Shown here: positions 30,226 to 38,118 of the stretch, piece by piece
Numbering within the stretch: the stretch's first letter is position 1
How the letters are laid out: the number at the start of each line of letters is the position of its first letter
Source of the DNA: an uncultured Acidimicrobiales bacterium
Lineage (GTDB): Bacteria; Actinomycetota; Acidimicrobiia; Acidimicrobiales; Bin134
Length of the DNA stretch: 64,000 nucleotides
Assembly: GCA_951813325.1 (NCBI GenBank)
Contig: OX638350.1
Span: forward strand, 979,029 to 1,043,028
Reading direction: 5' to 3'
The notes under the pieces: generated by a model
The model's database searches: none
Told to the model about the DNA's origin: nothing
Seen by the model: the letters and a program-made list of their open reading frames with translations, nothing else
Program-made: the position numbers and the translations under genes

Positions 30226-31362
30226 ATGGGACCGCTCAAGGGCATTCGGGTGGTAGAGGTCGCTGGCATCGGGCCGGGGCCGTTTGCCGCTATGATGTTG
30301 GCCGATTTGGGTGCCGACGTGGTGCGGATCGATCGGGCCGACCGAGTCCGCGACGAGATTCCCGACACCCCCCATCCCGACGTTCTGAATCGGGGGCGCC
30401 GGAGCGTGGGCGTCGACCTCAAGCATCCCGGCGGCGTCGACACCGTGCTGAAGCTGGTGGGGGGCGCCGACGGGTTGATCGAGGGGTTCCGTCCCGGGGT
30501 GGCCGAGCGCCTGGGAATCGGCCCCGGCGCCTGCCTGGCCCGCAATCCCAAACTGGTGTACGGGCGCATGACCGGATGGGGCCAAGACGGCCCGTATGCG
30601 GCCATGGCCGGCCACGACATCAATTACATCGCCCTGTCGGGCGTGCTGGGCTCGATTGGCCGGCAAGGCGAGGCGCCGGTGCCCCCGGTGAACCTGGCCG
30701 GCGACTTCGGCGGGGGAGGAATGCTGCTGGCCCTCGGGATGCTGGCCGGGATGCTGGAGGCCCGGGCCTCGGGCCAGGGCCAAGTGGTGGATGCCTCCAT
30801 GGTGGAGGGCTCCGCCCTGCTCATCACCATGATGTACGGCTTGCACGCCCTGGGAGCATGGGGCCCTCGGGGCACAAACCTGCTGGACACCGGCGCCTGG
30901 TTCTACGACGTCTACGAGTGCGCTGACGGGGAGTACATCTCGCTGGGCTCGCTGGAGCCGCAATTCTTCGTTGAGATGGTGGAGAAGGTGGGCATCGACG
31001 CCGAAGGGATCGACCAGAACGACCGCGCTGTGTGGCCGGAGATGCGAACCAAGCTGGCCGCGGCGGTCAAGGCCAAGACCCGGGCCGAGTGGTGCGAGAT
31101 CCTCGACGGCTCCGATGTCTGCTTCGCCCCGGTGCTCAGCTTGGCCGAGGCCGCACAACATCCCCACAACGTGGCCCGGGGCACCTTCGTAGAGGTGGGA
31201 GGCGCAGTTCAGCCCGGCCCTGCGCCCCGCTTCAGCCGTACTCCCGCCCAGATCGCCCGTCCCGCCCCCAACCCCGGCCAGCACACCGCCGAGACCCTGG
31301 CCGACTGGGGCTTCGACGCCGTGGCGGTGGCTGCCCTGCAAGAATCGGGGGCCGTCAAATAG
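30226..31362 (+). CDS. mcr: CoA-transferase family III protein, likely alpha-methylacyl-CoA racemase
   Basis: Probably epimerises 2-methyl-branched acyl-CoA esters so they can enter beta-oxidation. The 378-residue protein has the CaiB-BaiF fold marks: KGIRVVEVAGIGPGPFAAMM at residues 5-24, GADVVRIDR near 31, and the likely catalytic His and Asp in AGHDINYIALSG (near 126) and DFGGGGMLLALG (near 160), as in the M. tuberculosis racemase. Start is ATG at 30226 with AGGAGG six bases upstream; an in-frame GTG at 30205 precedes it. The stop TAG shares its G with the next GTG start. A formyl- or succinyl-CoA transferase remains possible. Confidence 0.87.
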   Translation: MGPLKGIRVVEVAGIGPGPFAAMMLADLGADVVRIDRADRVRDEIPDTPHPDVLNRGRRSVGVDLKHPGGVDTVLKLVGGADGLIEGFRPGVAERLGIGPGACLARNPKLVYGRMTGWGQDGPYAAMAGHDINYIALSGVLGSIGRQGEAPVPPVNLAGDFGGGGMLLALGMLAGMLEARASGQGQVVDASMVEGSALLITMMYGLHALGAWGPRGTNLLDTGAWFYDVYECADGEYISLGSLEPQFFVEMVEKVGIDAEGIDQNDRAVWPEMRTKLAAAVKAKTRAEWCEILDGSDVCFAPVLSLAEAAQHPHNVARGTFVEVGGAVQPGPAPRFSRTPAQIARPAPNPGQHTAETLADWGFDAVAVAALQESGAVK

Positions 31363-32162
31363 TGGCCACGATGGTGAACTTCCACGCCCACCCCGATGAC
31401 GAGGCCATCGCCACCTCGGGCACGATGATGAAGGCAGCCGCCGACGGCCATCGGGTGGTGCTGGTGGTGGCCACCAAAGGAGAGCAGGGCGAGCCGGTGC
31501 CCGGAGCACTGGGTCCCGGCGAGCAGCTGGGCGACCGGCGGGCGGCGGAGACCCTCGACGCCGCCATGATCATCGGCGTGCATCGGGTGCAGTTCCTTGG
31601 CTATGAGGACTCCGGAATGGCCGGCGACGAGGCCAACGACAACCCGGCCTGCTTCTGGCAAGCCGACTTCGACGAGGCGGTGCAGCGGTTGGCCCGGATC
31701 CTGGCAGAGGAGTCCGCCGATGTGCTCACCGTCTATGACGACCACGGAGGCTACGGCCACCCCGACCATATCCAGGTCCACCGGGTGGGAGTTGAAGCAG
31801 CGCGCAAAGCCGGGGTGCAGAGCGTGTTCTACGTCACCATGAACCGGACTCAGATCCTGCGCCAGATGGCCGAGGTGGTGTCATTTGCCGAGGCGATTGA
31901 AGAGATTGACGCTGAGCGGGCCCAGCGGTTCAGCGAGGAGGACTTCGGCACCGATGAGGCGGAAATCACCCATGCGGTGGATGTGAGCGCTTATCTGGAG
32001 CGCAAGAGGTCTGCCATGCTGGCCCACGCCAGCCAGATCACCGCCGACTCCTTCTTCGGTGCCATGACCGCTGAGCAATTCGCCGATGCGTTTGGAACCG
32101 AGTGGTTTGTGGCCCCAGGGCCGACCCGCACCGGCGACTTCGCCACCGACTTGTTCGGTTGA
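31362..32162 (+). CDS. PIG-L family deacetylase (MshB/Mca-like)
   Basis: A 266-residue zinc deacetylase. It opens with NFHAHPDDEAIATSGTM (zinc-binding HPDDE) and has the second metal site in YDDHGGYGHPDHIQVHRVG near residue 130. Family members deacetylate GlcNAc-inositol in mycothiol synthesis (MshB) or cleave mycothiol conjugates (Mca). The sequence alone does not settle which; the short length fits MshB/Mca relatives. Start is GTG at 31362, overlapping the racemase stop by one base (TAGTG); ATG at 31371 is an alternative. Confidence 0.85.
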   Translation: MATMVNFHAHPDDEAIATSGTMMKAAADGHRVVLVVATKGEQGEPVPGALGPGEQLGDRRAAETLDAAMIIGVHRVQFLGYEDSGMAGDEANDNPACFWQADFDEAVQRLARILAEESADVLTVYDDHGGYGHPDHIQVHRVGVEAARKAGVQSVFYVTMNRTQILRQMAEVVSFAEAIEEIDAERAQRFSEEDFGTDEAEITHAVDVSAYLERKRSAMLAHASQITADSFFGAMTAEQFADAFGTEWFVAPGPTRTGDFATDLFG

Positions 32163-32184
32163 GCCCCCCTCGGTTGTCGCCGCC

Positions 32185-32544
32185 ATGTCGCTGGCCAGCT
32201 TCCACGATTGGTTCTCCTGGGCAGTCATGCTGGCCAATGCCGCCGCCGGGGGTTGGGCGTTGGGGGCCCACTTTCGCCCCGGACTGCGAGGCCGGCCGCT
32301 GTGGGTGTTCATCACCGTGGCTCAGTGCACTGTGTTTTCCCAGGTCATCGTGGGCGTGGTGCTCGAGAACCGCAGCGGCGCTGATCCCGGTGACCTCCAT
32401 CGCCTCTATGGGTTCGCGGCCATTGCCGCGGTGGCCATCATCTACGCCTATCGCATTCAGCTCGTCAATCGCCGTGAGTTGCTCTATGCCGGCGGCAGCT
32501 TCTTTCTGGCCGGCCTGGCCATCCGAGCCATGATCCTCACCTAG
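32185..32544 (+). CDS. Small integral membrane protein
   Basis: A 119-residue protein with about four hydrophobic segments (roughly residues 8-27, 40-60, 72-92 and 98-117), including VFITVAQCTVFSQVIVGVVL and GFAAIAAVAIIYAY. I do not recognise a named family. Start is ATG at 32185; it follows the PIG-L gene by 22 bp and is probably co-transcribed with it. Function unknown. Confidence 0.72.
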   Translation: MSLASFHDWFSWAVMLANAAAGGWALGAHFRPGLRGRPLWVFITVAQCTVFSQVIVGVVLENRSGADPGDLHRLYGFAAIAAVAIIYAYRIQLVNRRELLYAGGSFFLAGLAIRAMILT

Positions 32545-32556
32545 CGAGGAACCAGC

Positions 32557-32793
32557 TCAAAGGTTGACGACGGGGCAGGTGAGGGTCCGGGTGATGCCCT
32601 CCACCATCTGGATCTGGCTCACAACCAATCGGCCCAGCTGGTCCATCGACTCGGCCTCTGCTTTGGCGATCACATCGTAGGGGCCGGTCATGATCTCAGA
32701 GATCACCACACCATCGATCTCGCGGATGGACTCGGCCACCTGGCGGGCCTTGTCCATTTCGGTTTGGATCAAAACATATGAGCTAACACCCAC
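32557..32793 (-). CDS. Stand-alone Lrp/AsnC ligand-binding (RAM) domain protein
   Basis: A 78-residue protein equal to the effector-binding half of Lrp/AsnC regulators, with no helix-turn-helix. It shows SSYVLIQTEMDKARQVAESI then VISEIMTGPYDVIAKAEAES, ending with ITRTLTCPVVNL. Such proteins probably oligomerise and bind amino acids or act as adaptors. Start is GTG at 32791-32793 with GGAGG upstream. It is convergent with the small membrane protein gene. Confidence 0.87.
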   Translation of the reverse strand: MGVSSYVLIQTEMDKARQVAESIREIDGVVISEIMTGPYDVIAKAEAESMDQLGRLVVSQIQMVEGITRTLTCPVVNL

Positions 32794-32915
32794 GTGACTA
32801 CACCTCCGGTTGGTTATCCCGCATCGTACTCAAAGCTGTGCGCCTGTGGGACAGCGCGGCCCGGCCCCCCGACAATCAGGGGACCGGGCTGGAGGGGGAT
32901 CAGTTGTTGACTTGT

Positions 32916-33353
32916 TCAGTCGGTGGCCTCGATGGCCGGGTGGGTGGCGGAGATGGCCACTTTCCTGGGTTTGACTGCTTCTGCCACTGGAAGGGTTACA
33001 GTCAGCACTCCATCGGTGTAGGAGGCCTTCAAGCCGTCGGGGTCGAGGTTCTCGCTCAAGTAGAGCTGGCGGTGCATTGAACCGCTACGGCGCTCCCGGC
33101 TGATGACGGCTCCACCCTCATAGGCTGGCGCCTCACGCTCAACTAGCAGGTTGAGCTGTCGGTCCTCAACGGTGAGATCGATGTTTTCCACGGAGGCGCC
33201 AGGAAGGTCGAAATGGATTTCTATCCGGTCCTCGAAGCGGATCACATCGGTGGGCACAGCCCATTGGGAGTCGCTGTCAGTCCTGGCAAAAAACCGGTCG
33301 AAGTCGGAAAACAAGCTGTTGGCCAGGCTGTTCACAGGAATTGCACGGAGCAT
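32916..33353 (-). CDS. Hsp20/alpha-crystallin small heat-shock protein
   Basis: A 145-residue ATP-independent holding chaperone. The alpha-crystallin domain runs from about residue 38 to 130, with DVIRFEDRIEIHFDLPGA, NIDLTVEDRQLNLLVER, and the C-terminal YTDGVLTVTLPVAEAVKPRK. Start is ATG at 33351-33353 with AAAGGA upstream; the frame stays open further upstream but that part looks unrelated. The 127-bp region to the divergent gene at 33481 is AT-richer than its surroundings and probably holds its promoter. I could not find a convincing HspR (HAIR) or CIRCE site. Confidence 0.92.
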   Translation of the reverse strand: MLRAIPVNSLANSLFSDFDRFFARTDSDSQWAVPTDVIRFEDRIEIHFDLPGASVENIDLTVEDRQLNLLVEREAPAYEGGAVISRERRSGSMHRQLYLSENLDPDGLKASYTDGVLTVTLPVAEAVKPRKVAISATHPAIEATD

Positions 33354-33480
33354 TGGTGAAGTCCTTTCATAAAACTTGAGTGGTAGGCCATTAGGTACAA
33401 CAAATGTAACCTCCAGCACCTTGAGGCTATTCCCGGTCTGGGGAGATTTTCTTCTGAACTGTGGGCAAAGATGACGGACC

Positions 33481-35040
33481 ATGAACCGCGCCCCCGCCAA
33501 TCCGTATTTAGCCCGTTCCTCCTACGGCATCGCCCACGGTCGATGCGACCAGCAGGACAACGTGCCCTGGCGAGGGCCGGAGGGCCCCACCGAGACGCTC
33601 GACGAGACCACCGACGTCCAGTACGCCTGGCTCGGCCCGTGCCACTTCGGCCACCTGACGTCGGGGCCCTATCCCGACGGGCGACGAGTGGTGTGGAGCA
33701 ACGGTCGCCAGAACATCGCCAAACTCGACTATGAGACCCTTGAGTTGTTGGCCGACCACGAAATCGTCGGGGGGGAGGGACGCACCCCCGTAGTCGAGTT
33801 GGAGGAATATCTCCGAGGTCTTGACGAGAAGGACGGCTGGGATGCGATCGAGCACGCCATCGAGCTGTCGATGAAGTTCATGACCGGCATCGATGGGGTC
33901 TATGCGCTGCTGGATTGCGATCACACCCTGTTCCTTGGCCGCAAAGACCACGCGGTGGCCTACGTGGAGACCGATCCGTCCGACCCGGCGTCGCCCATCG
34001 TGGAGTGGGACCGATGGAACAAGCCCGACCATATCGAGGGCTTCTTCGTGGGGATGAACATGACCTTCGACGGCAAGCTGGTCATGTCCACCGATCACGG
34101 CTGGGTCGTCGTGCTGGAACGGGACTTCAGCGCCTATCACGCGCTCCAGATCGCCGGCGGGGCCGAGGAGGCGGCCGAGTATTGCGCCCAGCGAGCAGAG
34201 GAGCGGGGAAACACCGGCTACGGCTGGGTCCGCACCAGCATCTGTGTCGACCAGGACAACGGCATCTACGTGTCGTCCAACGACCACCACCACAAGCTGC
34301 GCTGGACGGGTTCTGAGCTCACCGACGACCCCGTCCACGGATGTTGGAGGGTGCCTTACCGAAACGGCGGCGGCCACGGCTCTGGGACTACGCCATCGCT
34401 CATGGGATTCGGCCCCGACGAGGACAGGTTCGTGGTGATCGGCGACGGCGATGAGGTGGTGAACATCACCTTGTTGTGGCGGGACGAGATTCCCGACGAC
34501 TGGGAGCAACTGCCCAACGCTCCCGATCGCCGCATCGCCGGCATCGGCCCGGCCAACATGGGCGATCCCGATCTCGCCGAGATCAAGACCGAGCAGTCGA
34601 TCACCGTGGCGGGCTACGGGGCCATGACCGTCAACAACGAGCCGGCCTCCATTCCCGACGGCTACCCGGCTCAGGCCGCCCGGATGCTCTGCTTCATGCT
34701 CGGCCACAAGCCGGAGTACCAGCCCCACGGTCTCCACAAGTACGAATGGGATCCCGTGGCCCGGGAGCTCAAGGAGGCGTGGGTCAACCTCGACATCTCC
34801 TCGCCCAACTCGGTTCCCTTCGTGGCTGAGGAGAGCGGCCTGGTCTACACCTGCGGAGCGCGCGACGGCCGCTGGACGATCGAGGCCGCCGACTGGGCCA
34901 CCGGCCAGTCCCGGTTCCACTACGTGCTGGGAGGCTCCAAGTTCAACACCATCGGTGCGGGGGTGACCGTGGACGATGACGGCCGTCTGCTGTTCGGCTC
35001 GATGTACGGCAAGACCCGCGTCCTGCGAGGCCCGGGATAG
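33481..35040 (+). CDS. Conserved hypothetical protein, possibly beta-propeller
   Basis: A 519-residue protein that I do not recognise. It is cytosolic by appearance, with no signal peptide or membrane segment. Repeated blade-like segments of the type GxVVVLERD, GIYVSSNDHHHKL, RFVVIGDGDEVVNI and GRLLFGSMYGKTRVL, with regular Trp/Asp/Gly motifs, suggest a beta-propeller such as an SMP-30 or PQQ-dehydrogenase-like fold. A His cluster (NDHHHK near residue 262) might bind metal. Start is ATG at 33481. The gene is divergent from hsp20 and precedes galE by 48 bp. No function is claimed. Confidence 0.7.
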   Translation: MNRAPANPYLARSSYGIAHGRCDQQDNVPWRGPEGPTETLDETTDVQYAWLGPCHFGHLTSGPYPDGRRVVWSNGRQNIAKLDYETLELLADHEIVGGEGRTPVVELEEYLRGLDEKDGWDAIEHAIELSMKFMTGIDGVYALLDCDHTLFLGRKDHAVAYVETDPSDPASPIVEWDRWNKPDHIEGFFVGMNMTFDGKLVMSTDHGWVVVLERDFSAYHALQIAGGAEEAAEYCAQRAEERGNTGYGWVRTSICVDQDNGIYVSSNDHHHKLRWTGSELTDDPVHGCWRVPYRNGGGHGSGTTPSLMGFGPDEDRFVVIGDGDEVVNITLLWRDEIPDDWEQLPNAPDRRIAGIGPANMGDPDLAEIKTEQSITVAGYGAMTVNNEPASIPDGYPAQAARMLCFMLGHKPEYQPHGLHKYEWDPVARELKEAWVNLDISSPNSVPFVAEESGLVYTCGARDGRWTIEAADWATGQSRFHYVLGGSKFNTIGAGVTVDDDGRLLFGSMYGKTRVLRGPG

Positions 35041-35088
35041 CGGCAATGTGCACCTATCCCACGGCGGCACACCGCTAACGTGCCGCAC

Positions 35089-36120
35089 ATGGCGTCGGTG
35101 CTGGTGACCGGGGGAGCGGGCTACATCGGTAGCCACGCCTGTGTCGCCTTGCTGGGAGCGGGCTACGAGGTCACGGTGCTGGACAGCCTGGCCAACTCCT
35201 CAGCCGCGGCCATAGATGCGGTGGGGGACATCGCGGGACGCCGTCCTCGGCTCGACGTAGTCGACTGTCGGGGCGAATCCGCCGTGGAGAGGGTGTTCGC
35301 CGAAGTTCGCCCCGATGCGGTGCTGCACTTCGCCGGGCTCAAATCTGTGCCCGACTCGGTGGCCGATCCGCTCCAGTACTACCGACACAATCTGGAGTCG
35401 GCCGCCGTGTTGTTGTCGGTGATGGCCCGCTGTGGAGTGCGCCGGATCGTGTTCTCCTCATCGGCCACGGTCTACGGAGAGCCCGATGTGCTACCGGTGC
35501 CAGAGACGGCGCCGACCCGCCCGGCCAACCCCTACGGCTCGTCCAAACTGATGATCGAGCAGATGATCGCCGATGTGGTTCGGGCCGACCCTCGCTGGTC
35601 GGCGGCGGTGCTGCGCTACTTCAACCCGGTCGGCGCTCATCCCAGTGGCATGATCGGTGAGGATCCCGAGGGGGTCCCCGGGAATCTCATGCCCTACTTG
35701 CTCCAGGTGGCGGTGGGCCGCCGTCCCCGGCTTCCGCTGTACGGGACCGACTATCCCACTCCGGACGGCACCGCGTTGCGCGACTACGTACACGTGATGG
35801 ACTTGGCCGAGGGCCACTTGGCTGCCTTGGATCACTTGGATTCCGCCCCCGGACAGGTGCAGGCCTACAACTTGGGCACCGGCCAGGGCGCGTCAGTGCT
35901 GGAGGTCATCGCTGCCATGCGGGAGGCTACTGGCCACTCGTTGCCTTATGAAGAACTCGGCCGCCGACCCGGCGATATATCCGAATTGTGGGCCGACCCC
36001 GGCAAGGCCCGTTGGGAATTGGGCTGGTCTGCCGACCGAGCACTTGGAGACATGTGCCGGGATGCGTGGGCCTGGCAATCGACCCATCCGCAGGGGTATC
36101 GAAGCAGGAGCTTGCCCTAG
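35089..36120 (+). CDS. galE: UDP-glucose 4-epimerase
   Basis: Interconverts UDP-glucose and UDP-galactose for polysaccharide or glycolipid synthesis. The extended SDR protein of about 343 residues has the NAD-binding GGAGYIGSHA near residue 8, HFAGLKSVPDSV near 80, the catalytic SSSATVYG and YGSSK (YxxxK) near 121 and 146, and RYFNPVGAHPSG near 176. Start is ATG at 35089 or GTG at 35080. Its TAG stop is in a CTAG shared with the convergent pckA stop. Confidence 0.93.
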   Translation: MASVLVTGGAGYIGSHACVALLGAGYEVTVLDSLANSSAAAIDAVGDIAGRRPRLDVVDCRGESAVERVFAEVRPDAVLHFAGLKSVPDSVADPLQYYRHNLESAAVLLSVMARCGVRRIVFSSSATVYGEPDVLPVPETAPTRPANPYGSSKLMIEQMIADVVRADPRWSAAVLRYFNPVGAHPSGMIGEDPEGVPGNLMPYLLQVAVGRRPRLPLYGTDYPTPDGTALRDYVHVMDLAEGHLAALDHLDSAPGQVQAYNLGTGQGASVLEVIAAMREATGHSLPYEELGRRPGDISELWADPGKARWELGWSADRALGDMCRDAWAWQSTHPQGYRSRSLP

Positions 36121-37775
36121 AGCATCGCCTTGATGCCCAACGAGGCATAGTCCTGATCCCCGTAATTCTGGCGGAACAGCTCGCGCAGGCGGATCGCGGC
36201 CTCGTCGTAGGCGTCGGGGTCGCTCCAGGTGTTGCGGGGGTTCAACACCTCGTCGGGGACGCCGGGGCAGGATAGCGGGATTCGCAGCCCCAGTATTGGG
36301 ACCCTGACGGTTTCGGTGGCGTCGAGATCGCCATCGAGAGCGGCATTGAGCAGCGCTCGAGTGTGGGCGATGGACATGCGCTCGCCCACCCCGTGAGGGC
36401 CCCCCGACCAGCCGGTGTTCAAAAGGATGCAGCGAGCCTGGTGGGCGTCGATGCGGTGGGCCAGCAGCTCGGCATACACCGATGGCTTGTGCGACATGAA
36501 CGGCGCTCCAAAGCAGGCGCTGAACGTGGCCTGGGGCTCCACCACTCCCACCTCGGTGCCGGCCAGTTTGGACGTGAACCCCATCACGAAGTGGTACATG
36601 ACCTCGTCCCGGTCGAGGATCGACACCGGAGGCAGCACGCCGAAGGCATCTGCGGTCAAAAGCACGATGGTGCGAGGGTGGGGCCCCTTGGCGCCGGGCG
36701 CCACATGGGGGTTGCACGAAAGCGGGTAGGCGAAGCGAGTGTTCTCGGTGAGAGAGCCATCGGTGAGGTCAAGCTCTTGAGGGTCGGTGTCGGCCAGACT
36801 TTGGCCGGGGGGGGCGGGGACGTTCTCAATGAGGGTCCCGGGCATCGACAAGGCGGCGGCGATGATCGGCTCTGCGTCCTTGTCCAAGTCGATGAGCTTG
36901 GCGTAGCAGCCGTCCTCGAAATTGGACACCCCCGATTCGGTCCACACGTGCTCGTCGTCGCCAATAAGGCTGCGGTCGGGATCGGCTGACAGGGTGGTCT
37001 TGCCGGTGCCCGACAGGCCGAACAAGATGGCGCTGTTGCCGTTGTCGTCCACATTCGCCGAGCAGTGCATGGTGAGCTGCTTGGCGTCGGGCAGCACGAA
37101 GTTCATCACCGTGAACATGGTCTTTTTCACCACGCCGCAGTAGTCGGCTCGACCGAGCACCAGCCCCAGCCGGTTGCGCAGATCCATGATGACCGCCCGG
37201 TCGGTGCGGGTGCCGTCGCGGTCGGGATCGCACCGGAAGCTGGGAACATTGATCATGGTCCAACCGGTGGACTCTCGGTCGGCGTCGTCGCGGACCCCCT
37301 TGGGGAACATGACGTTGGCAAAGTAGGCGTGGGTGGCGTACTCGCTGACCAGCCGGTAGGGGATGGCGAACTCCGGATCCCAGCCGCAGAACACATCCGC
37401 GGCATAAAGCGTGGCCTGTCGATCGTTGAGGTGGGCCAATACCCGTTCGAGCAGACCCGGGAAGCAGTCGGCGTCCAGCTTGTTGAAATCCGGCTTCCAC
37501 CACACTTCGTCCACCACCTCGGGCCAGGCCACCGCAAACGTGTCCTGCACGGGACGGCCGGTGCACGAGGGATCAGAGTAGAAGATCAGCGGCCCATCGG
37601 AGCCCAAGGCGGTGGCGAACGCCTTCTGGTCGCGCTCGCCGCCATCGAGGCGGGTGCGGCCCCGGTCCCGGTCGATGGCCGCATGGAATAGCTCTTCTTG
37701 GGTCAGCCCGGCCCGGACGTCCACCGAGTCCAGGCCGAAGCGTATGCGGAGCTGGTCGGCAGCCGAGCCCGTCAC
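36117..37775 (-). CDS. pckA: Phosphoenolpyruvate carboxykinase (ATP)
   Basis: Converts oxaloacetate and ATP to PEP, CO2 and ADP, the entry step of gluconeogenesis. The 552-residue protein is the ATP type, with the P-loop GLSGTGKTTLSADPDR near residue 250 and GDDEHVW after it. It also has NPHVAPGAKGPHPRTIVLLT near 355 and NTGWSGGPHGVG near 448. Start is GTG at 37773-37775, overlapping the stop of the upstream cold-shock-like gene by 4 bp (GTGA). The open frame extends further upstream but that part is the neighbour gene read in another frame. ATP-type PEPCK is notable because many actinomycetes use the GTP type. Confidence 0.94.
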   Translation of the reverse strand: MTGSAADQLRIRFGLDSVDVRAGLTQEELFHAAIDRDRGRTRLDGGERDQKAFATALGSDGPLIFYSDPSCTGRPVQDTFAVAWPEVVDEVWWKPDFNKLDADCFPGLLERVLAHLNDRQATLYAADVFCGWDPEFAIPYRLVSEYATHAYFANVMFPKGVRDDADRESTGWTMINVPSFRCDPDRDGTRTDRAVIMDLRNRLGLVLGRADYCGVVKKTMFTVMNFVLPDAKQLTMHCSANVDDNGNSAILFGLSGTGKTTLSADPDRSLIGDDEHVWTESGVSNFEDGCYAKLIDLDKDAEPIIAAALSMPGTLIENVPAPPGQSLADTDPQELDLTDGSLTENTRFAYPLSCNPHVAPGAKGPHPRTIVLLTADAFGVLPPVSILDRDEVMYHFVMGFTSKLAGTEVGVVEPQATFSACFGAPFMSHKPSVYAELLAHRIDAHQARCILLNTGWSGGPHGVGERMSIAHTRALLNAALDGDLDATETVRVPILGLRIPLSCPGVPDEVLNPRNTWSDPDAYDEAAIRLRELFRQNYGDQDYASLGIKAML

Positions 37776-38020
37776 GCGCGCTCCGAATCGCCGGCGGGAG
37801 TGAGGAACGAAGGGGTGCCCATGTCCACTTCTGAGCCGATCCGCAGGCGGGTGGCATACCCCTCTTCTAGGTCGAACAGCACTCGCTGGCCTTGGCGCAG
37901 CATCCGGAAAACCGATCCCTCCAGCGCATCGGGGGCTAGATCGAACTCGGCCAGGTCGGTGTCGCACACAACGACGCCGATGCCAGTTGACGGGTCATAT
38001 GCCTTGATCACACCCTGCAC
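37772..38020 (-). CDS. Cold-shock-domain-like small protein
   Basis: An 82-residue protein whose start MQGVIKAYDPSTGIGVVVCD resembles the opening of cold-shock OB-fold proteins (xGxVKxFxxxxGxGFI). EFDLAPDALEGSVFRMLRQG then QRVLFDLEEGYATRL follow, matching the end of such domains. The aromatic RNP residues of true Csp proteins are mostly missing, so nucleic-acid binding is uncertain. It is translationally coupled to pckA through GTGA, which suggests a linked role or simply a leader function. Start is ATG at 38018-38020. Confidence 0.75.
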   Translation of the reverse strand: MQGVIKAYDPSTGIGVVVCDTDLAEFDLAPDALEGSVFRMLRQGQRVLFDLEEGYATRLRIGSEVDMGTPSFLTPAGDSERA

Positions 38021-38118
38021 GACGACTCTTTCTGCCAGTGATCGGGGTCAGTGAAGAGTAACGGCTGGTCATGGCGGCTCGCGAGTCGGGCAGCCCGAAG
38101 TAACTAGCATGGCGGGGC

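Noticed and set aside
33354..33480. HspR-binding (HAIR) site upstream of hsp20
   Set aside because: Only separate half-site-like words (CTTGAGT, CTTGAGG) are present, in direct orientation and about 40 bp apart, not the inverted pair.
33508..35136. 542-residue minus-strand open frame opposite the 519-residue protein
   Set aside because: Val/His/Gly-rich antisense composition typical of high-GC shadow frames. The plus strand has the better start and normal residue use.
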